Shown: positions 33,614 through 45,935, numbered from the stretch's first letter. The stretch is DNA of 64,000 bases from Gordius sp. MW1 (GCA_964036665.1 OZ038532.1:10620537-10684536); one strand, 5' to 3'. The notes: generated by a model not told the origin, from the sequence alone. Translations and numbers: made by a program.

Positions 33614-34570
33614 TTGGTGTTTAACGATACTCCGACTCAAGTTAATGGATTTTTCGTAAAAATCATTTTACTAGATGATGCAAAACCATCCGCGATTTCG
33701 GCAAAAAGGGTTCCCTTTCCTTTACGCAAGCCTGTCGAGCTTGAACTTAGCAGGTTAATTCATGCAGGTATTATAGAAAAGGTAGATCCTGGTGTTAGCA
33801 AAATTACATGGAGCACTCCCATAGTAAATGTAAGGAAGAAAAATGGTGAAATAAGAATTTGCGCTGATTTCAAGGTAACCTTAAATCCTTTCATTCATAA
33901 TGATCATCATATCATTCCAACTTTTGACGATATCGCAACTAAAATTCGAGATGGATACTTATATACCAAAATCGACTTGCGAGATGCATATTTGCAGCTA
34001 CCAATAGCTGAAGAATGTCAGAAATGACTAACTATTTCCACACATATGGTTTTTTTAGGTACAAACGGATGCCATTTGGGTTATCTTGTGCGCCTTTGAT
34101 TTTTCAAAGATACATGGAAAGTATATTGAGTGATTGCAATCAAACGGGAATTTATTTAGATGATATCATTATCACGGGCAAAAACTACCAGGATCATGTA
34201 TACAATGTAAAAAAGGTACTTAATAAATTACAATCGGTGGGTATGAAGGCGCAATTTTCTAAGGTCGAATTTTTAAAAGAATCTATAACCTTTCTTGGGC
34301 ACACTTTTGATTGTAACGGTATTCATCCTTCTAAGGATAAAGGGCGAGCTATTAAAAATAGCCCCTCTCCAAAGAATATTAAAGAATTGCGATCTTTTTT
34401 AGGCTTAATCAACTACCACGAAAAATTTATTCAACATTTACATGGTATAATGGCACTATTACGCAAATTGACGAGCGTCAAAGCCAAATGGGTGTGGTCT
34501 CAAACGGAAGAGTCAGTTTTTCAAAAGGTCAAAGATTTGTTATCAGACCAATCGACCTTAGTACCCTACT
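33614..34570 (+). pseudogene. reverse transcriptase part of outer pol
   Basis: Blocks seen: KRVPFPLRKPVELEL, TWSTPIVNVRKKNGEIRIC, TKIDLRDAYLQLP (first catalytic Asp), RMPFGLSCAPLIFQRYM and YLDDIIITG (catalytic Asp pair), then the connection SFLGLINYHEKFI. An in-frame TGA at 34025 and a shift near 34045 split it into 33614-34027 and 34015-34570. It ends exactly at the CTACT insertion site and resumes at 38679. Confidence 0.88.
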
Positions 34571-34726
34571 TGTAATGTTATACAATTTGTGTTTATACAC
34601 GTTATTTATAATATCGTTTAGTTCTATATACCTGGAGTATATAAATTATCATTACCAGATGTTATTTTAAAATAATAAACTATTTGCATATTGAGTATAT
34701 TACAGTGGCGCGGTCGATAAACAAAA

Positions 34727-35143
34727 ATGGAAGGAATACCTCAATATAAGGCAGGTGATAACATTAATACATATTTGTTCACCCTAGATAATATTTTTGA
34801 GTCTAAACATGTCCCAAAAGAAACTAGAACAAAAACTATATTGGGATATATGGGCCAGAAACATGTGGAATTACTTATCAACTTTGTTTATCCACATAAT
34901 ATATCCTCATTGGAATATGAAGATTTAATCAAATTAATTAAGAAGGTATTCCTAACGAAATCAACCATATTCCAATCAAGACTAAATTTTATTCGTTGTG
35001 TAAAACAAGTAGATGAATCATTGATTGAATATGTCACTAGATTGAAAGCTTCTGCAGAATGTTGTCATTTTAAATTGTTGGATGAAAGATTGCGAGATCA
35101 ATTTTTGCACGGACTGCATAATACACAATTGGAGATAGATTAG
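34727..35143 (+). pseudogene. Gag (capsid part) of nested element
   Basis: 139-codon open frame beginning MEGIPQYKAGDNINTYLFTL. This is the Ty3 capsid-type region (YVTRLKASAECCHF, LRDQFLHGLHN). It is cut by TAG at 35141 and continues in another frame at about 35150 (ARWPDAVKPTGLDVTFND), so the capsid is broken by a shift. Confidence 0.8.
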
Positions 35144-35183
35144 AGCTAGATGGCCGGATGCAGTAAAGCCTACAGGACTAGAT

Positions 35184-35846
35184 GTGACCTTCAATGACAT
35201 TTTTAACTTAGCAGAATCCATGCATCTTGCAAATGATGAAGTCAATTCTCCCTCAAATGAATTAAACAAAATTCAAAATTATAAAAAACCAAATCCAACG
35301 TACTCCAATCAAAAGAATAGACAATCAATAAAACAATTTGCTACAAAGAAGGATGATCATCAACAATCATTCATAAGGAATTGCTATAGATGTGGTAAGT
35401 CACATGCAATAAAGCAATGTCCAGCATCTTTAAAAGAATGTTCCATTTGTCATCATAAAGGACATTTTGCAAAAATGTGCAGGACCTCAAACAAAGTGAA
35501 CCAGATTATTAATACAATTGGCAAACTTTATGACTTTAATCACCTTAAACCATACATCCATGTAAGGATAAATCGGAAAAATTTCAAGATGTTATATGAT
35601 ACTGGCTCATCAGTATCATTAATCAACAAGAGTATCTACAACATGTTAAATTCACCTAAATTAACACCATGCCCCAAGATAAAAGCTTTTGGGAATAGTC
35701 CAGATCCTATATGTGGAGAAACACAGGTCTATGTTAATTTAAACAATAAAACTTTAAAGTTAACAGCTATTGTAACTACGGTAGAAGATGATGCCATATT
35801 TGGGTTAAACTGGATGGAAGCCTTTCACTACAACTTCCTCATCTAG
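35184..35846 (+). pseudogene. nucleocapsid zinc knuckles and protease of nested element
   Basis: Two knuckles are visible, CYRCGKSHAIKQC (35383-35421) and CSICHHKGHFAKMC (about 35440-35481). An aspartic protease with LYDTGSSVSLINKSIY (active Asp at about 35600) and FGLNWMEAF near the end follows. The frame closes with TAG at 35844, and pol continues after a shift. Confidence 0.85.
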
Positions 35847-35949
35847 TTAAAATTAATGCTATAGAAGAAAAACCTCAAAACATAGAAGAGGAATTGGTTG
35901 AAAAGTATACGAATGTGTTCAGTGATGGCGGTGTATTAAAGATTATGAG

Positions 35950-37172
35950 GTGAATCTTTTTGTAAAGGAAGAAGCCAGAGCCATAGCAGTGCCTGCACGA
36001 AGGGTTCCTTTCCCTTTAAGGAATAAAGTTGAAGAGGAAATCAGAAGATTATTGGACGAAGAGATAATTGAACATGTTGATCCTGCAACAACACCAATAA
36101 CATGGGCAACTCCTATTGTAAATGTATTAAAATCAAATAAGTCCATTAGAATCTGCGGAGATTTTAGAGTGACTATTAACCCCTTCCTAACTTTAAACAA
36201 CCATCTACTTCCGACATTTGACGATTTGATTCTGAAGATCGCAGGAGGGCAAAAATTTACAGTAATTGATTTACGGGATGCCTATCTTCAGATGAAGGTC
36301 GAAGAAAAGTCGCGACATTATCTCACAATTGCAACACATTTAGGTTATTACGATATAAACGTCTTCCATTTGGACTTTCAATAGCGCCAAATTTATTCCA
36401 ACGTTATATGGAAGAATTATTAGAGGGGATTCTCCATACTGGGGTACTTCTAGACGATATCATAGTTACAGGAGTAAATGAAAAGGATCACCTGAAAAAT
36501 CTCAACGAGGTACTAAAAAGGGTACAGGACGCTGGTCTAAAAGCAAAGAAGGAAAAGGTTAAATTTTTCCAAAATTCCGTTAAATATTTGGGACATGTGA
36601 TCGATGCAGCAGGGATCCACCCAACTCAAGAGCGAGTGGAAGCCATTGTTAATTTTCAACAACCACAAAACAAAAAAGAACTACGTTTCTTTTTAGGACT
36701 AGTTAATTATCAGGAAAGGTTCATTCCAATGTTACACGAAAAATGCGCACCCTTGCATGCATTGACGGGCTCATCAATAGGTTGGAAATGGACGGCTAAA
36801 GAGCAGAAGATTTTTAACGATGTTAAACTGATGCTTTCAACGTCAAATACTTTGGTATCGTATTCAACCTCATTGCCGTTATACCTAACGGTAGATGCTT
36901 CTGAAACTGGTGTAGGTGCTGTACTATCACACTTATATGCAGACGGGTCCGAAAGAGCTATTGCGTACGCGTCCAGGACGTTAAGCGAGTCCGAAAAACG
37001 ATACTTTACAATTGATCGGGAAGCGCGAGCTATTGTGTTCGGTGTTCAGAAATTCGATCAATACGTACGGGGTCGAAAATTTGTATTGATGACGGATCAC
37101 AAACCTCTAGAGAGATTATTCAGGAATCATCGGGATTTACCGAAAGTGATCAATAATCGATTAATTCGATAG
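35950..37172 (+). pseudogene. reverse transcriptase and RNase H of nested element
   Basis: RT motifs: RRVPFPLRNKVEEEI, TVIDLRDAYLQM, then after a shift near 36345-36395 NLFQRYMEELLEG and LLDDIIVTG. RNase H: TVDASETGVGAVLSHL (first Asp, about 36895), YASRTLSESEKRYFTIDREA and LMTDHKPLERLF. An in-frame TAG at 37170 ends the second stretch before the RNase H tail (NQCADALSRLPDP). Confidence 0.88.
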
Positions 37173-37243
37173 CCTTATTTTTAAATGGATATCAATACGA
37201 CATAAAATACCGATCAGGAAAAAACAATCAATGCGCTGATGCA

Positions 37244-38289
37244 TTGTCAAGACTGCCAGATCCAAAATACCTTGAAACGGATCAGATCAATCACGTAGGA
37301 TTACTTATGTTAGATGAATTAAAGTTAGATTATGAAATGCTAAAAACATCTATTAAACAAGATCCTTTTTGTCGTGAATTAATTTCAGCGATTAACCGTG
37401 AATGGCGGTTTGATTTAAAAAAATGCCGTTTTGACATGAAAACGTACTACAATGGAAGGGAGGAACTGTCATTTGAAGATGGATTATTATTGTGTGGAAA
37501 TCGGTTAATAATTCCGAGGAACCTACAAAATTTAGTTTTAAAAATATTACACCAAGGACACCCCGGTATTACAGGAATGCTTAATTTAGCCCGATATTAT
37601 GTTTGGTGGCCCGGAATGGACAAGAGTATTGATTTGTTTGTAAAGGAATGTGACGGTTGTCAAGAAGGCCGACAAGCCGAACAAGAAGTTCCCTTATATT
37701 CTTGGTCCGTACCTGACCGTCCTTGGGATCGAGTTCATATAGATATTGCCGGACCTGTCGAAGGAAATTATTGGTTGGTTTTAATTGATGCATTATTGAA
37801 ATGGGTGGAGGTAGCCACACTATCGTCGATTAAAGGACCACAAATTGTGAGGCAGTTACGAAATTGGTTTTGCAGGTTCGGTATTCCCTTGCAAATAGTA
37901 TCGGACAATGGACCACAATTTGTCGGTGAAGAATTCACAAAATTTTGTAACAACAACAACATTAAGCACGTAACATCCACTCATATCACCCCAAAACAAA
38001 TGGATTAGCTTAGAGAATGATCCGAACGCTAAAATCAAGATACTGGGCAGCAAGAAAATCAGAGGGAGAGAAAGAATTATGCCTTCAACAAATAATTATG
38101 ACATACAGGAATACATCTCAGGCAACCACGGGTAAAGCTCCGGCGGAATTGTTGTTGGGAAGAAGAGTAAGGACAGCGTTGGACCTTATTCGACCAGATT
38201 TGAAAGAAAAGTGGAAGGAGAGATTAGCTAAACAAAAAAGCTATCATGACCGAAAAGCATGTTATAGGGAATGGTCCATATTCATATAA
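37244..38289 (+). pseudogene. integrase of nested element
   Basis: HHCC finger: ILHQGHPGITG ... CDGCQ. Catalytic core: HIDIAGP (Asp), IVSDNGPQF (Asp), and the Glu region TPKQMD-stop-LREMIRTLKSRY, so the reading frame is closed by TAG at 38006 just before the Glu. The C-terminal part (38017-38289) has QATTGKAPAELLLGRRVRT. Inactive. Confidence 0.85.
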
Positions 38290-38678
38290 TGTTCGCACTG
38301 ATAAAGGAATTAAACGGAAACACGCGGATCAGTTAAAATTTAGGATGCAATCCCAATTCGTCGAAACTAACCATACTAGTCTGGAACCGAATGTTGAAAA
38401 AGTTGCAAGTTCGAATACTAGTCTGGAAACGAATGTTAAAAAAAATTGCAAGTCCGATTCCGTTAAGGCGATCGACCAGAAAGCGAAATCCTCCGTTACG
38501 TTATCATGGAGAGTTTTAGCTTTTGAAAGTGGGAAGAAATGTAATGTTATACAATTTGTGTTTATACACGTTATTTATAATATCGTTTAGTTTTATATCC
38601 CTGGAGTATATAAATTATCATTACCAGATGTTATTTTAAAATAATAAACTATTTGCATATTGAGTATATTACACTACT

Positions 38679-39070
38679 CGAATGAACTTCCATTAATTCT
38701 TGAATGCGATGCTTCAGAAATGGGGTTTGGAGCTGTACTCTATCATTTAATTAAAAATAATAAAAGACCAATCGCATATGCGTCAAGAACGCTAATTGAT
38801 GGAGAGAAACAATATTCACCAATTGACAGAGAAGCAAAAGCCTTAGTTTTTGGTATGGAAAAATTTCATACATACCTACTAGGCCGTAGATTTATTTAAG
38901 GACCGATCATAAACCTCTTGAAAGAATATTTGGAGCCACACGAGATTTACTGAAGATAAGCAACAATCGGTTAGTTAGGTGGGCATGGAAGATGTCTGCT
39001 TATGACTATACTATTGAATACATACCTGGCAAGGAGAATGTATGTGCTGATGCATTATCACGCTTACCGT
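38679..39070 (+). pseudogene. RNase H of outer element (resumes after nested insertion)
   Basis: ILECDASEMGFGAVLYHLI, PIAYASRTLIDGEKQYS and IDREAKALVFG, then a TAA at 38897, TDHKPLERIF and ENVCADALSRLP. It is continuous with 34570 when 34571-38673 and one CTACT are removed. Confidence 0.85.
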
Positions 39071-39140
39071 ATCGGCGTCTTATGCGGATAAAATCAATTT
39101 TCATAAAAGTAATTCAAGTTATCACATCCGTCTCCTTAAT

Positions 39141-39960
39141 TTGCAAGATTTACACCTTACAAAAGAAGTTTTAATTAGGGAATTAAAGAATGATTCGAAT
39201 TTAAGAATATTAAAAAGATTTATAGACAAAGGTTGGCCAATGGACAAAAATGCGGTTAGCAAGGAATTGCAGGTATTTTTCGATAGAAAGAATGAAATGG
39301 AACAAGACAAGGGAGTCATTTACATTAACGGATTGATATTTGTTCCAACGCGGCTTAGACAACAAGTTTTGACTATTATTCATAGGGGTCATCCAGGGAT
39401 TAACTCAATGAAATCCATCGCCAGGTTATACGTGTATTGGCCACACTTGGATAAGGATATCGAAATACAAGTTCGGACATGTGTTGGGTGTCAGAAGAAT
39501 AGATGTAATCGACCTGAAGTTCCCCTTTATTCTTGGAACATAACAGAAAATCCATGGGAAAGGATACACATAGATCATGCGGGGCCAGTGGATGGTTATT
39601 ATTGGCTGGTGGCGATAGATTCTTATTCCAAACGAATCTGCGTTACTGCGAAGTTCGACAATTGAAGTAACGTTGAAGAAACTGCGAGATTGGTTTGCTA
39701 GGTGGGGAGTTCCTAAGCAAATAGTGACAGACAACGGGCCGCAGTTTCGAAGCTTGGAAATGAAGTGTTTTTGCGATAAATACCATATCAAGCATATTAA
39801 AGCAACTCCATATCATCCCAAAACCAATGGTCTTGTCGAAAGAGCCATTAGGACTTTGAAATCTCGCTATGCTGCCGCACGCGAATGCAATACTGATCCG
39901 GATGAATGTATGATAGAGGTTCTCACCAGTTATCGCATCAGCAAACATTCGTCTACCTGA
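39141..39960 (+). pseudogene. integrase of outer element
   Basis: IIHRGHPGINSMKSIARLYV and CVGCQ form the HHCC finger. Core residues are HIDHAGP, IVTDNGPQF and LVERAIRTLKSRY, so D, D and E are all present. A TGA at 39663 with a shift separates the first and second Asp blocks. The tail to 40430 is full of stops. Confidence 0.85.
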
Positions 39961-40433
39961 AGGTCACCATCAAAGGCGTTAATTGGAAGAAATATTAAAA
40001 CTTCGATGGACTTGGTACGTCCAACTCAAAATAAATTCATGGAACAAAAAATTGATGAACAGGAAAAGAGACACGATAGACGTAGAATAGAGAATTCATT
40101 CCTGGCCAATTAGTATGGGTGAAAAACGAAGTGAATAATGGTTGGAGAACGGGGAAGATAATAAAACGCAACGGTCCATGGTCATACTTAGTGGAAACAC
40201 TAAGTAAAAACATGCGGGCGGAAACATAGCGATCAGTTGAGAGATCGTTCGAGTGCCATGGATACCAACAGGCCCGAGGAAACGGAAGATAGTACTGACG
40301 ATAGCGCATCAACTCCGACCTCTAACGTGGAAGATCCAGAATGTCACATCAGTCAAAGGAAATCTACAAGGAATAGAAAACCCCCGAGCCGGTTGATAGA
40401 AGAAATTTAGGTCTTATAGACGGTGAGGGGAAA

Positions 40434-40616
40434 TGTTATGATTGTACTTTATGTTATGTTTTATAATTTGTGTTATACACGTTATTATTAATTTTGTGTA
40501 GTTCGACATTCCTTGTGCACATATACATATATATATTATATATCATATGATCAAATTAGAATAATAAACTTGGTTCTAAAACACATCCTGGAATTACGAA
40601 TAAACGATTCTTTTCA
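40434..40616 (+). repeat. 3' LTR of outer Ty3-type element
   Basis: 183 bp, the partner of 32635-32816, directly preceded by the polypurine tract and followed by ATAAA. Confidence 0.9.
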
Positions 40617-40669
40617 ATAAAGACATCTACTTGCAGCCGATAACGCATCAATTTAGAACCTCCTGTATA

Positions 40670-40800
40670 TTTTCTTAAGCACTATTCTCTTAAATCGTTA
40701 GGCAACGTGTCAAAAACTTTTTCCAGGTAGATGAAGCCATGACTTTTTTGTCTCTTTTCTTAATACTTATCCATTATGTGTCTAGATGGGGTTAAATTTT
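40670..40800 (-). mobile_element. short RTE-type LINE fragment
   Basis: Matches the RT region just upstream of the palm (compare 5560-5620 and 5958-6020): complement of KVFDTLPNDL-like text and CTTATCCATTATGTGTCTAG. Its order relative to 41240 shows that it is a separate copy. Confidence 0.55.
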
Positions 40801-41239
40801 TGCACTACTAATAATTTTGCATGAGAAAGTTAGATTGTATGTCATAAATATAGTACTATTCATTTTTATATAATTTTTACTAAGCCAAAATACTCTTATA
40901 TATAATCATAGTGTTAAATATACATATATAATATCTTTAGGTAAAATAGAATAACAATGGGCGTTGATGTTACCTAAAATTAACGAAAACAAGCGCTATG
41001 TATAACGCTAATAATTTTTTCCCCAACCTAACACCCTTGTTATTATGAAATCAGATATTCACCTCACCCTCATAACTTATTTTTAATTTAAAGCAATAGC
41101 AATTTTTCTTTGTATATGCCCGTACCCTTTCAACTTGATTCCTGATCATTAAGTAGATAATTTTTTTTTACACTGAGCAGTCAATTTTGATTTGATGGAG
41201 CTTTGTCACAGGGTCTAATCCTCATCTCATGGCCTCTAT

Positions 41240-42420
41240 TTGCTCTACTCCCGTATCTTCTATTTTTACTTTTTGATATCAACATCGCTATTAAGATAGA
41301 TTTGCATGAATTGCTTTCTATTTTGACACACTACTATCGCCCATGCTATTTTTGAGCCACTATCTTCATATTGTTCGAACTTACATACCGCAACCTCCAC
41401 TTGATGCAGTATCGAGCAAAGGTATGTAAAAACTTGTGTTTGGATGTTTCTTGGGACGTTTATAATCATGTATACCTTATTTTGTTTATTCACTTTAAGA
41501 GTATTTAGCCACCATATGACCGCTCTTTTTATTACAATACTCTCGTTTGTCTTCTTGTATATTAATTTATATATAAAACGTCCATTGTTTTTAATAAATA
41601 TAATGAAAGGGGCTGTCCTAACCTACTAACATGTCAGAGCAAGAATTTGAGACTTCATAAACTTCTCTTCTTAATAATTAAAAATGTTTTTTTTCCTCAA
41701 AATTTGGGATATCAAAATGTTGAATTTGTTATAGGCACCAAGATTTTTAGAGCAAGTTAACCTTATTAGGTAATTATCATATTCCGGAATTCAACTTTAC
41801 CTTTAATTAGGTATTAGGGGGTTCGCTCTCTATAAATTCGCAACTCTTTTAACTGGCCATTTTATCCATGCCTTCATCGTTACTCTATTTAGTCCATTAG
41901 CTTAACCTTTCTAAATCTTCCCCTCCTTGAATAATCGTCTAATATATGTATGACACTGTATTAGCAGGGGGCGTAGTTAGCAATTTTTATATTTTTTAAC
42001 TTTTCACCTTCTTTGACTTGCTTTAATTAAATTTTGGAGCCATATGGTTTTCTATTGTTATAAGGTCCCAACCTCACAACCTTTCTTCTTCCTTATCTTG
42101 GCCAATTTGACAACGTCTGTCGCTGACTTATTTTTGTTGGCTAACTTACTTGTGTTTGCAGCACTATTTACCATTGCAACGGCCTTATTTATAGCTGTCT
42201 TTTCTTCCTAATATACGTAATATTCTTGTGATTTCGATTTATTCATTGCTACCAAGAGTTTTTTTTATAAATTTTAACACCTCTATCCATTTATCGCAGA
42301 ACCAGAGTTCTTTTTATTAATGCCTTACTACTTATCGCCGTTTCCAATGTTTTATAATCTTTGTAAATATAAACATACCTTCTCCTTCTATGTAATTGGT
42401 GTCATCGCGTTTTTTTATAT
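41240..42420 (-). mobile_element. decayed RTE-type LINE copy A
   Basis: Minus-strand similarity to the good copy: CTTGATGCAGTATCGAGCAA (41399), GAATTTGAGACTTCATAAAC (41645), and 42000-42400 matching the linker between endonuclease and RT (61100-61500 in the good copy). Many indels, no open frame. Confidence 0.6.
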
Positions 42421-42918
42421 AATTTTCTTCCATTAAGATAGAATAAAATCCATATCCGAATTTATCATCTTAGTTTTCATAACTTTGTCCACTTGCTCTT
42501 CCCACGTAACACGAGTCGTCTACTTTCTCCTTCCAGGGCATATCCATGCCCAAAACTTTTTGATTAAGATCATTCGTCTCCCTTCTAACTATATGACCAT
42601 ACCACTTTAGCCACTTTTCGCTTATCCAATTCGCTAAAGCTTAAATACCCCTTTTTGTCTTGAGACAAAAATCCTCGCATGGTCGAGCATAGCATAGTAG
42701 ACTCCAAGGTAGCTCTCTTCTATCATCTCATCTCCCTGAATTGTATTCATTTTTCTTTACTATCATTTAATGCCCTTGTTTCACTCCCATATAATAACAC
42801 CAGTCATACGATGTGTTTGCAAGCTTTGCTCTTTAACCATATTGGCATCTTCTTGTCGCACATTACACCTGGATATACTCCTCCATTTAAGCCATCCTAT
42901 TTAAATACGTGTATTTTA

Positions 42919-44496
42919 GTGTTGTTAATATGCTCGAATTGGTTCTGCTTGTATAGTGCTAAACTTGGTAATAGGGACATATCTCCTACCATCATCATAA
43001 CCAGCACATGCTGCTTGATAACCCGGTTACTAGCACGACAGATTAAAGTTGTCATGGTTGCTGGTTGAGAGAGATGTTACTAACCGGGCATTTGGCAGAT
43101 TGGATTGATATAAACGTGGTATCGAGCAGGCTTGTTTTAAACTAAACATGGTTTTTAGCAAATTTAATTTTAACTTATTATTAGAGTTGGCAGCTGACAA
43201 ATAATGCGAATTAATATTTTTCAATTATATATTAATCCAAAAATGGTGATAAAAAAATTAAAATATATTATAAAGAACTTTGCCCCCCTCCCTTTATTTG
43301 ACCCGTTGTTTTGCCCCCCCCGACCTTATTTTTTACCATCTTTCTCACCAGAGGTCACCCCCCCCCTTATTTTTTACCCTCTTTCTCACCAGAGGGGAGG
43401 GGGGGGGGTGTTTTGCCACCCCCTATTTACTCTCTTTCTCACCAGAGGGGGGGGGTGTTTTGCCCCCCCCTTTACCCTCTTTCTTACCAGAGGGGAGGAG
43501 GGGGGGAAGTCTTTTGCCCCCCCCCACCCCTTATTTTTTACCCTCTTTCTCACCAAAGTGGAGGAGGGCTGTTTTGCCCCCCCCCCCACCCCTTATTTTT
43601 TACTCTCTTTTTCACCAGAGGGGAGAAGGGGTGTTTTGCCCCCCCCCTATTTTTTACCCTCTTTCTTAACCGAGGGAGAGGGGGGAGGGGGGTGGTTTGG
43701 CCCCCCCCTAATTTTTTATACCGGGGAGAGGTTAAAAAATAAAGGAGGGGGGGCAAACACCCCTCCCCCTTCCCTCTGGTGATAAAAAGGGTAAAATATA
43801 GGGGGGGGGCAAAACATTCCCCCCTCCCCTCTGATGAAAAAGAGGGTAAGAAATAAGGGGGGGGGGGTGCAAAACTTCCCCCCCCCTTCCTCTGGTGAGA
43901 AAGAGGGTAATAAATAAGGGGGTGTCCCCCCTACCATCTTGTGAGAAAAAGAGTAAAAAATAAGGGAGGGGGGAGGCAAAACACCCCCTCCTCTCTGGTG
44001 AAAAAGAGGGTAAAAAATAAGGGGGAGGGGGGGGCAAACACCCCCCTCCCCCTCTCCTCTGGTGAGAAAGAGGGTAAAAAACAAGGGGGGGGGGGGCAAA
44101 ACAACGGGACAAATAAAGGGGGGGGGGGCAAAGTTCTTTATAATATATTTTAATTTTTTTACCACCATTTTTGGATTATAATATGATTGAAAAATATTGA
44201 TAAACATTATATGTCAGCTGCCAACTCTAATAGTAAGCTAAAACTAAATTTGCTAAAAACCATGTTTAGTTTAAAACAAGCCTGCTCGATACCACGGTTT
44301 ATATCAATCCAATCTGCCAAAGCCTGGTTAGTTACATCTTACATCTCTCTCAACCAGCAACCATGCCAACTTTAATCTGCCAAGCTAGTAACCGGGTTTA
44401 ATAAGCAGCATGGTGCTGGTTATGATGATGGTAATGGGCGAGATGTATGCTACTACCAAAGGTTATGGTTTTAGCATTTTGGCATATTAACAACAC
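42919..44496. mobile_element. 1.58 kb palindromic foldback element with G/C minisatellite
   Basis: GTGTTGTTAATATGC at the left and GCATATTAACAACAC at the right begin two arms of about 780 bp that are reverse complements almost to the centre (about 43710). Each arm has a unique part (with AAACATGGTTTTTAGCAAAT and CAAAAATGGTG) and then tandem minisatellite units of the type TTTTACCCTCTTTCTCACCA-GAGGGG...TTTTGCCCCCCC. Long frames on both strands here (Pro/Phe-rich) come from the minisatellite and are not genes. Confidence 0.85.
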
Positions 44497-44500
44497 AACA

Positions 44501-45236
44501 CGAGTGGGGGTCAAAGGAGCTCATCAGGAAAAAAAGGAGCACACTTTGTTTATTGAAAATAAATCAAGGCAAAACTATCAAACCTATTTCTAAGAAGAAT
44601 TTGCACAAAGAAGGGTGTATTAATTTTAAAATAACCCTAACCCAAATCAAGAAATCAGTTTCTCATTTTTTTAAAAAACATATCATCTCATAAAATCTCA
44701 TTATACATCATGCAATTATATCACATGTATATAAACAAAATGATACAATAAAATCTTTTCATACATGATTGACTTTTATTATAAGTATGAAAAAACATCA
44801 GGATAAATAAAATATGTAATTTTATAAATATCCATAGTTGGTATTTAAAAAATATAAGTGCTAAATTATACAACAAAATCTTTCCATACATAAATGACTT
44901 TTATTATAAGTATAACATCAGGATAAGGTATTTGCTAAAACAATATGTTAAATTCTGATATACATGATGAGAAATGTTCCAATACAATCTTTATATATTC
45001 ATATATTTACTTGTTATGATTTCACTAGGACATGTTAATATAAAATATTTTGTGCTAAGACAATATGTTAAATTCTGATGAATAATATGAGATAAGTTCC
45101 AATAAATTCTCTAAAAATTTATGTATATATTACTTGTTACAAATTCAAATTCACCATATCAAAAAAACCCTGAGCAAATTTGAGCAATCATTACGAGTTT
45201 CGCTCCTATTTCTGTGCTCCTTTGACCGGTTCCCCA
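44501..45236. mobile_element. ~730 bp insert with GGTCAAAGGAGC ends
   Basis: GTGGGGGTCAAAGGAGC at the left and GCTCCTTTGACCGGTTCCCC at the right are inverted. CACAAC occurs immediately outside both sides. The interior has three to four degenerate repeats of about 125 bp with AATATGTTAAATTCTGAT and ATAAGTTCCAATA. No ORF. Confidence 0.6.
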
Positions 45237-45460
45237 CAACTCTACGTGTATTGGCTTACTTGCGTACGTCATCGAGCCTATGTAAGTAAACCTGTCTATT
45301 GTGTAAATAGATAGAACCTAGTAATGGGGTGACTGTAACATTCATCTCCATGTTTACCGTTTTTTGATTGTTGACCTTTGAAACATACACAGCTAAGCGC
45401 TTTGACTGCTTCTCAACTTGGTCATATACTATTGTCTAATGGCATAGTACTACATAATCG

Positions 45461-45617
45461 ACATGTAGCATACACTAAGGAGGTGGATTTTATCGATATC
45501 ATGTTCAAAAAGGTACTGGGTTTAGATCCTTTGTGTAATGTAGCATACACTAAGGAGGTGGATTGTATCGATATTGTGTTTAAAAAGGTATTGGGATTAG
45601 ACCCTTTGTGTAATACA
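45461..45617 (+). repeat. 78 bp tandem duplication
   Basis: TAGCATACACTAAGGAGGTG...CCTTTGTGTAAT is present twice, end to end, with a few differences. It is a local duplication inside LINE copy B, since the good copy has the segment once. Confidence 0.8.
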
Positions 45618-45662
45618 ATGTAAAGACGAAAATGTTTGGGTTCCTCAACCGTCGTTCTAGCG

Positions 45663-45935
45663 CAGGCGCGTAGCCAAGGGGGGCAGAAAGCGGGAATTTT
45701 CTACCCCGTTCACCAAAATTTGAAAATTTATTTGAAGGTCCATGTCCTTTTTTAAGGTATAAAATCGATAGTAAATGCTCTAATTAATGAAGAGAAGAGA
45801 TTTTTCCAAAGCTGGTCGCCTTGAAATTTCGCATATATTGTACGCGATTTTTACTTTTGTTACATTATAAATACAAGTGTCGAAACTTTTTTTGAATTTT
45901 TCTTCCCCCTTGAGAAAATCCTGGCTACGCGCCTG
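45663..45935. mobile_element. 273 bp hAT MITE (CAGGCGCGTAGCC ends)
   Basis: CAGGCGCGTAGCC and GGCTACGCGCCTG are perfect inverted ends. Flanks TTCTAGCG and TTCTTAGCG agree with an 8 bp duplication plus one base. It is inserted in LINE copy B. Confidence 0.85.

Larger units (their letters stand above)
34571..38673 (+). mobile_element. Ty3-type LTR retrotransposon (nested)
   Basis: The LTRs, 34571-34704 and 38540-38673, are 134 bp, TGTAATG...TATTACA, with about two differences. They are flanked by a perfect 5 bp duplication CTACT (34566-34570, 38674-38678). The leader TGGCGCGGTCGATAAAC is the likely primer-binding region; the polypurine tract AAAGTGGGAAGAAA precedes the 3' LTR. Gag, zinc knuckles, protease, RT, RNase H and integrase are all recognisable but split by stops and frameshifts. 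LTR divergence lower than the host element's agrees with later insertion. Confidence 0.95.
32635..40616 (+). mobile_element. Ty3-type LTR retrotransposon (outer), split by a nested element
   Basis: The LTRs at 32635-32816 and 40434-40616 start TGTTATGATTG and end TTCTTTTCA. They differ by about four substitutions and one indel. Flanks are ATAAC and ATAAA. A likely primer-binding region TGGCGACGAGGATGGG follows the 5' LTR, and the polypurine tract GGTGAGGGGAAA precedes the 3' LTR. Gag is degenerate, protease is mostly deleted, and RT, RNase H and integrase remain in order. Positions 34571-38673 belong to a second element inserted into pol. Stops and shifts make this copy inactive. Domain order RT-RH-IN and wording place it in Ty3 (K02A2.6-like). 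Confidence 0.92.
42915..45243. mobile_element. composite hAT-like insertion between ACGTGTAT duplications
   Basis: ACGTGTAT flanks the block on both sides (42907-42914, 45244-45251), and the LINE continues across it. The left end TTTAGTGTTGTTAATATGC and right end CACAACTCT are weakly inverted. Within it lie a 1.58 kb palindrome (42919-44496) and a second insert (about 44501-45236). I read the outer unit as a foldback hAT-like element whose right terminus was split by the second insert. Confidence 0.6.

Noticed and set aside
43204..44207. Long open frames on both strands rich in Pro, Phe and Gly
   Set aside because: They mirror each other across the palindrome and arise from the poly-C/poly-G minisatellite; no domain or codon bias.
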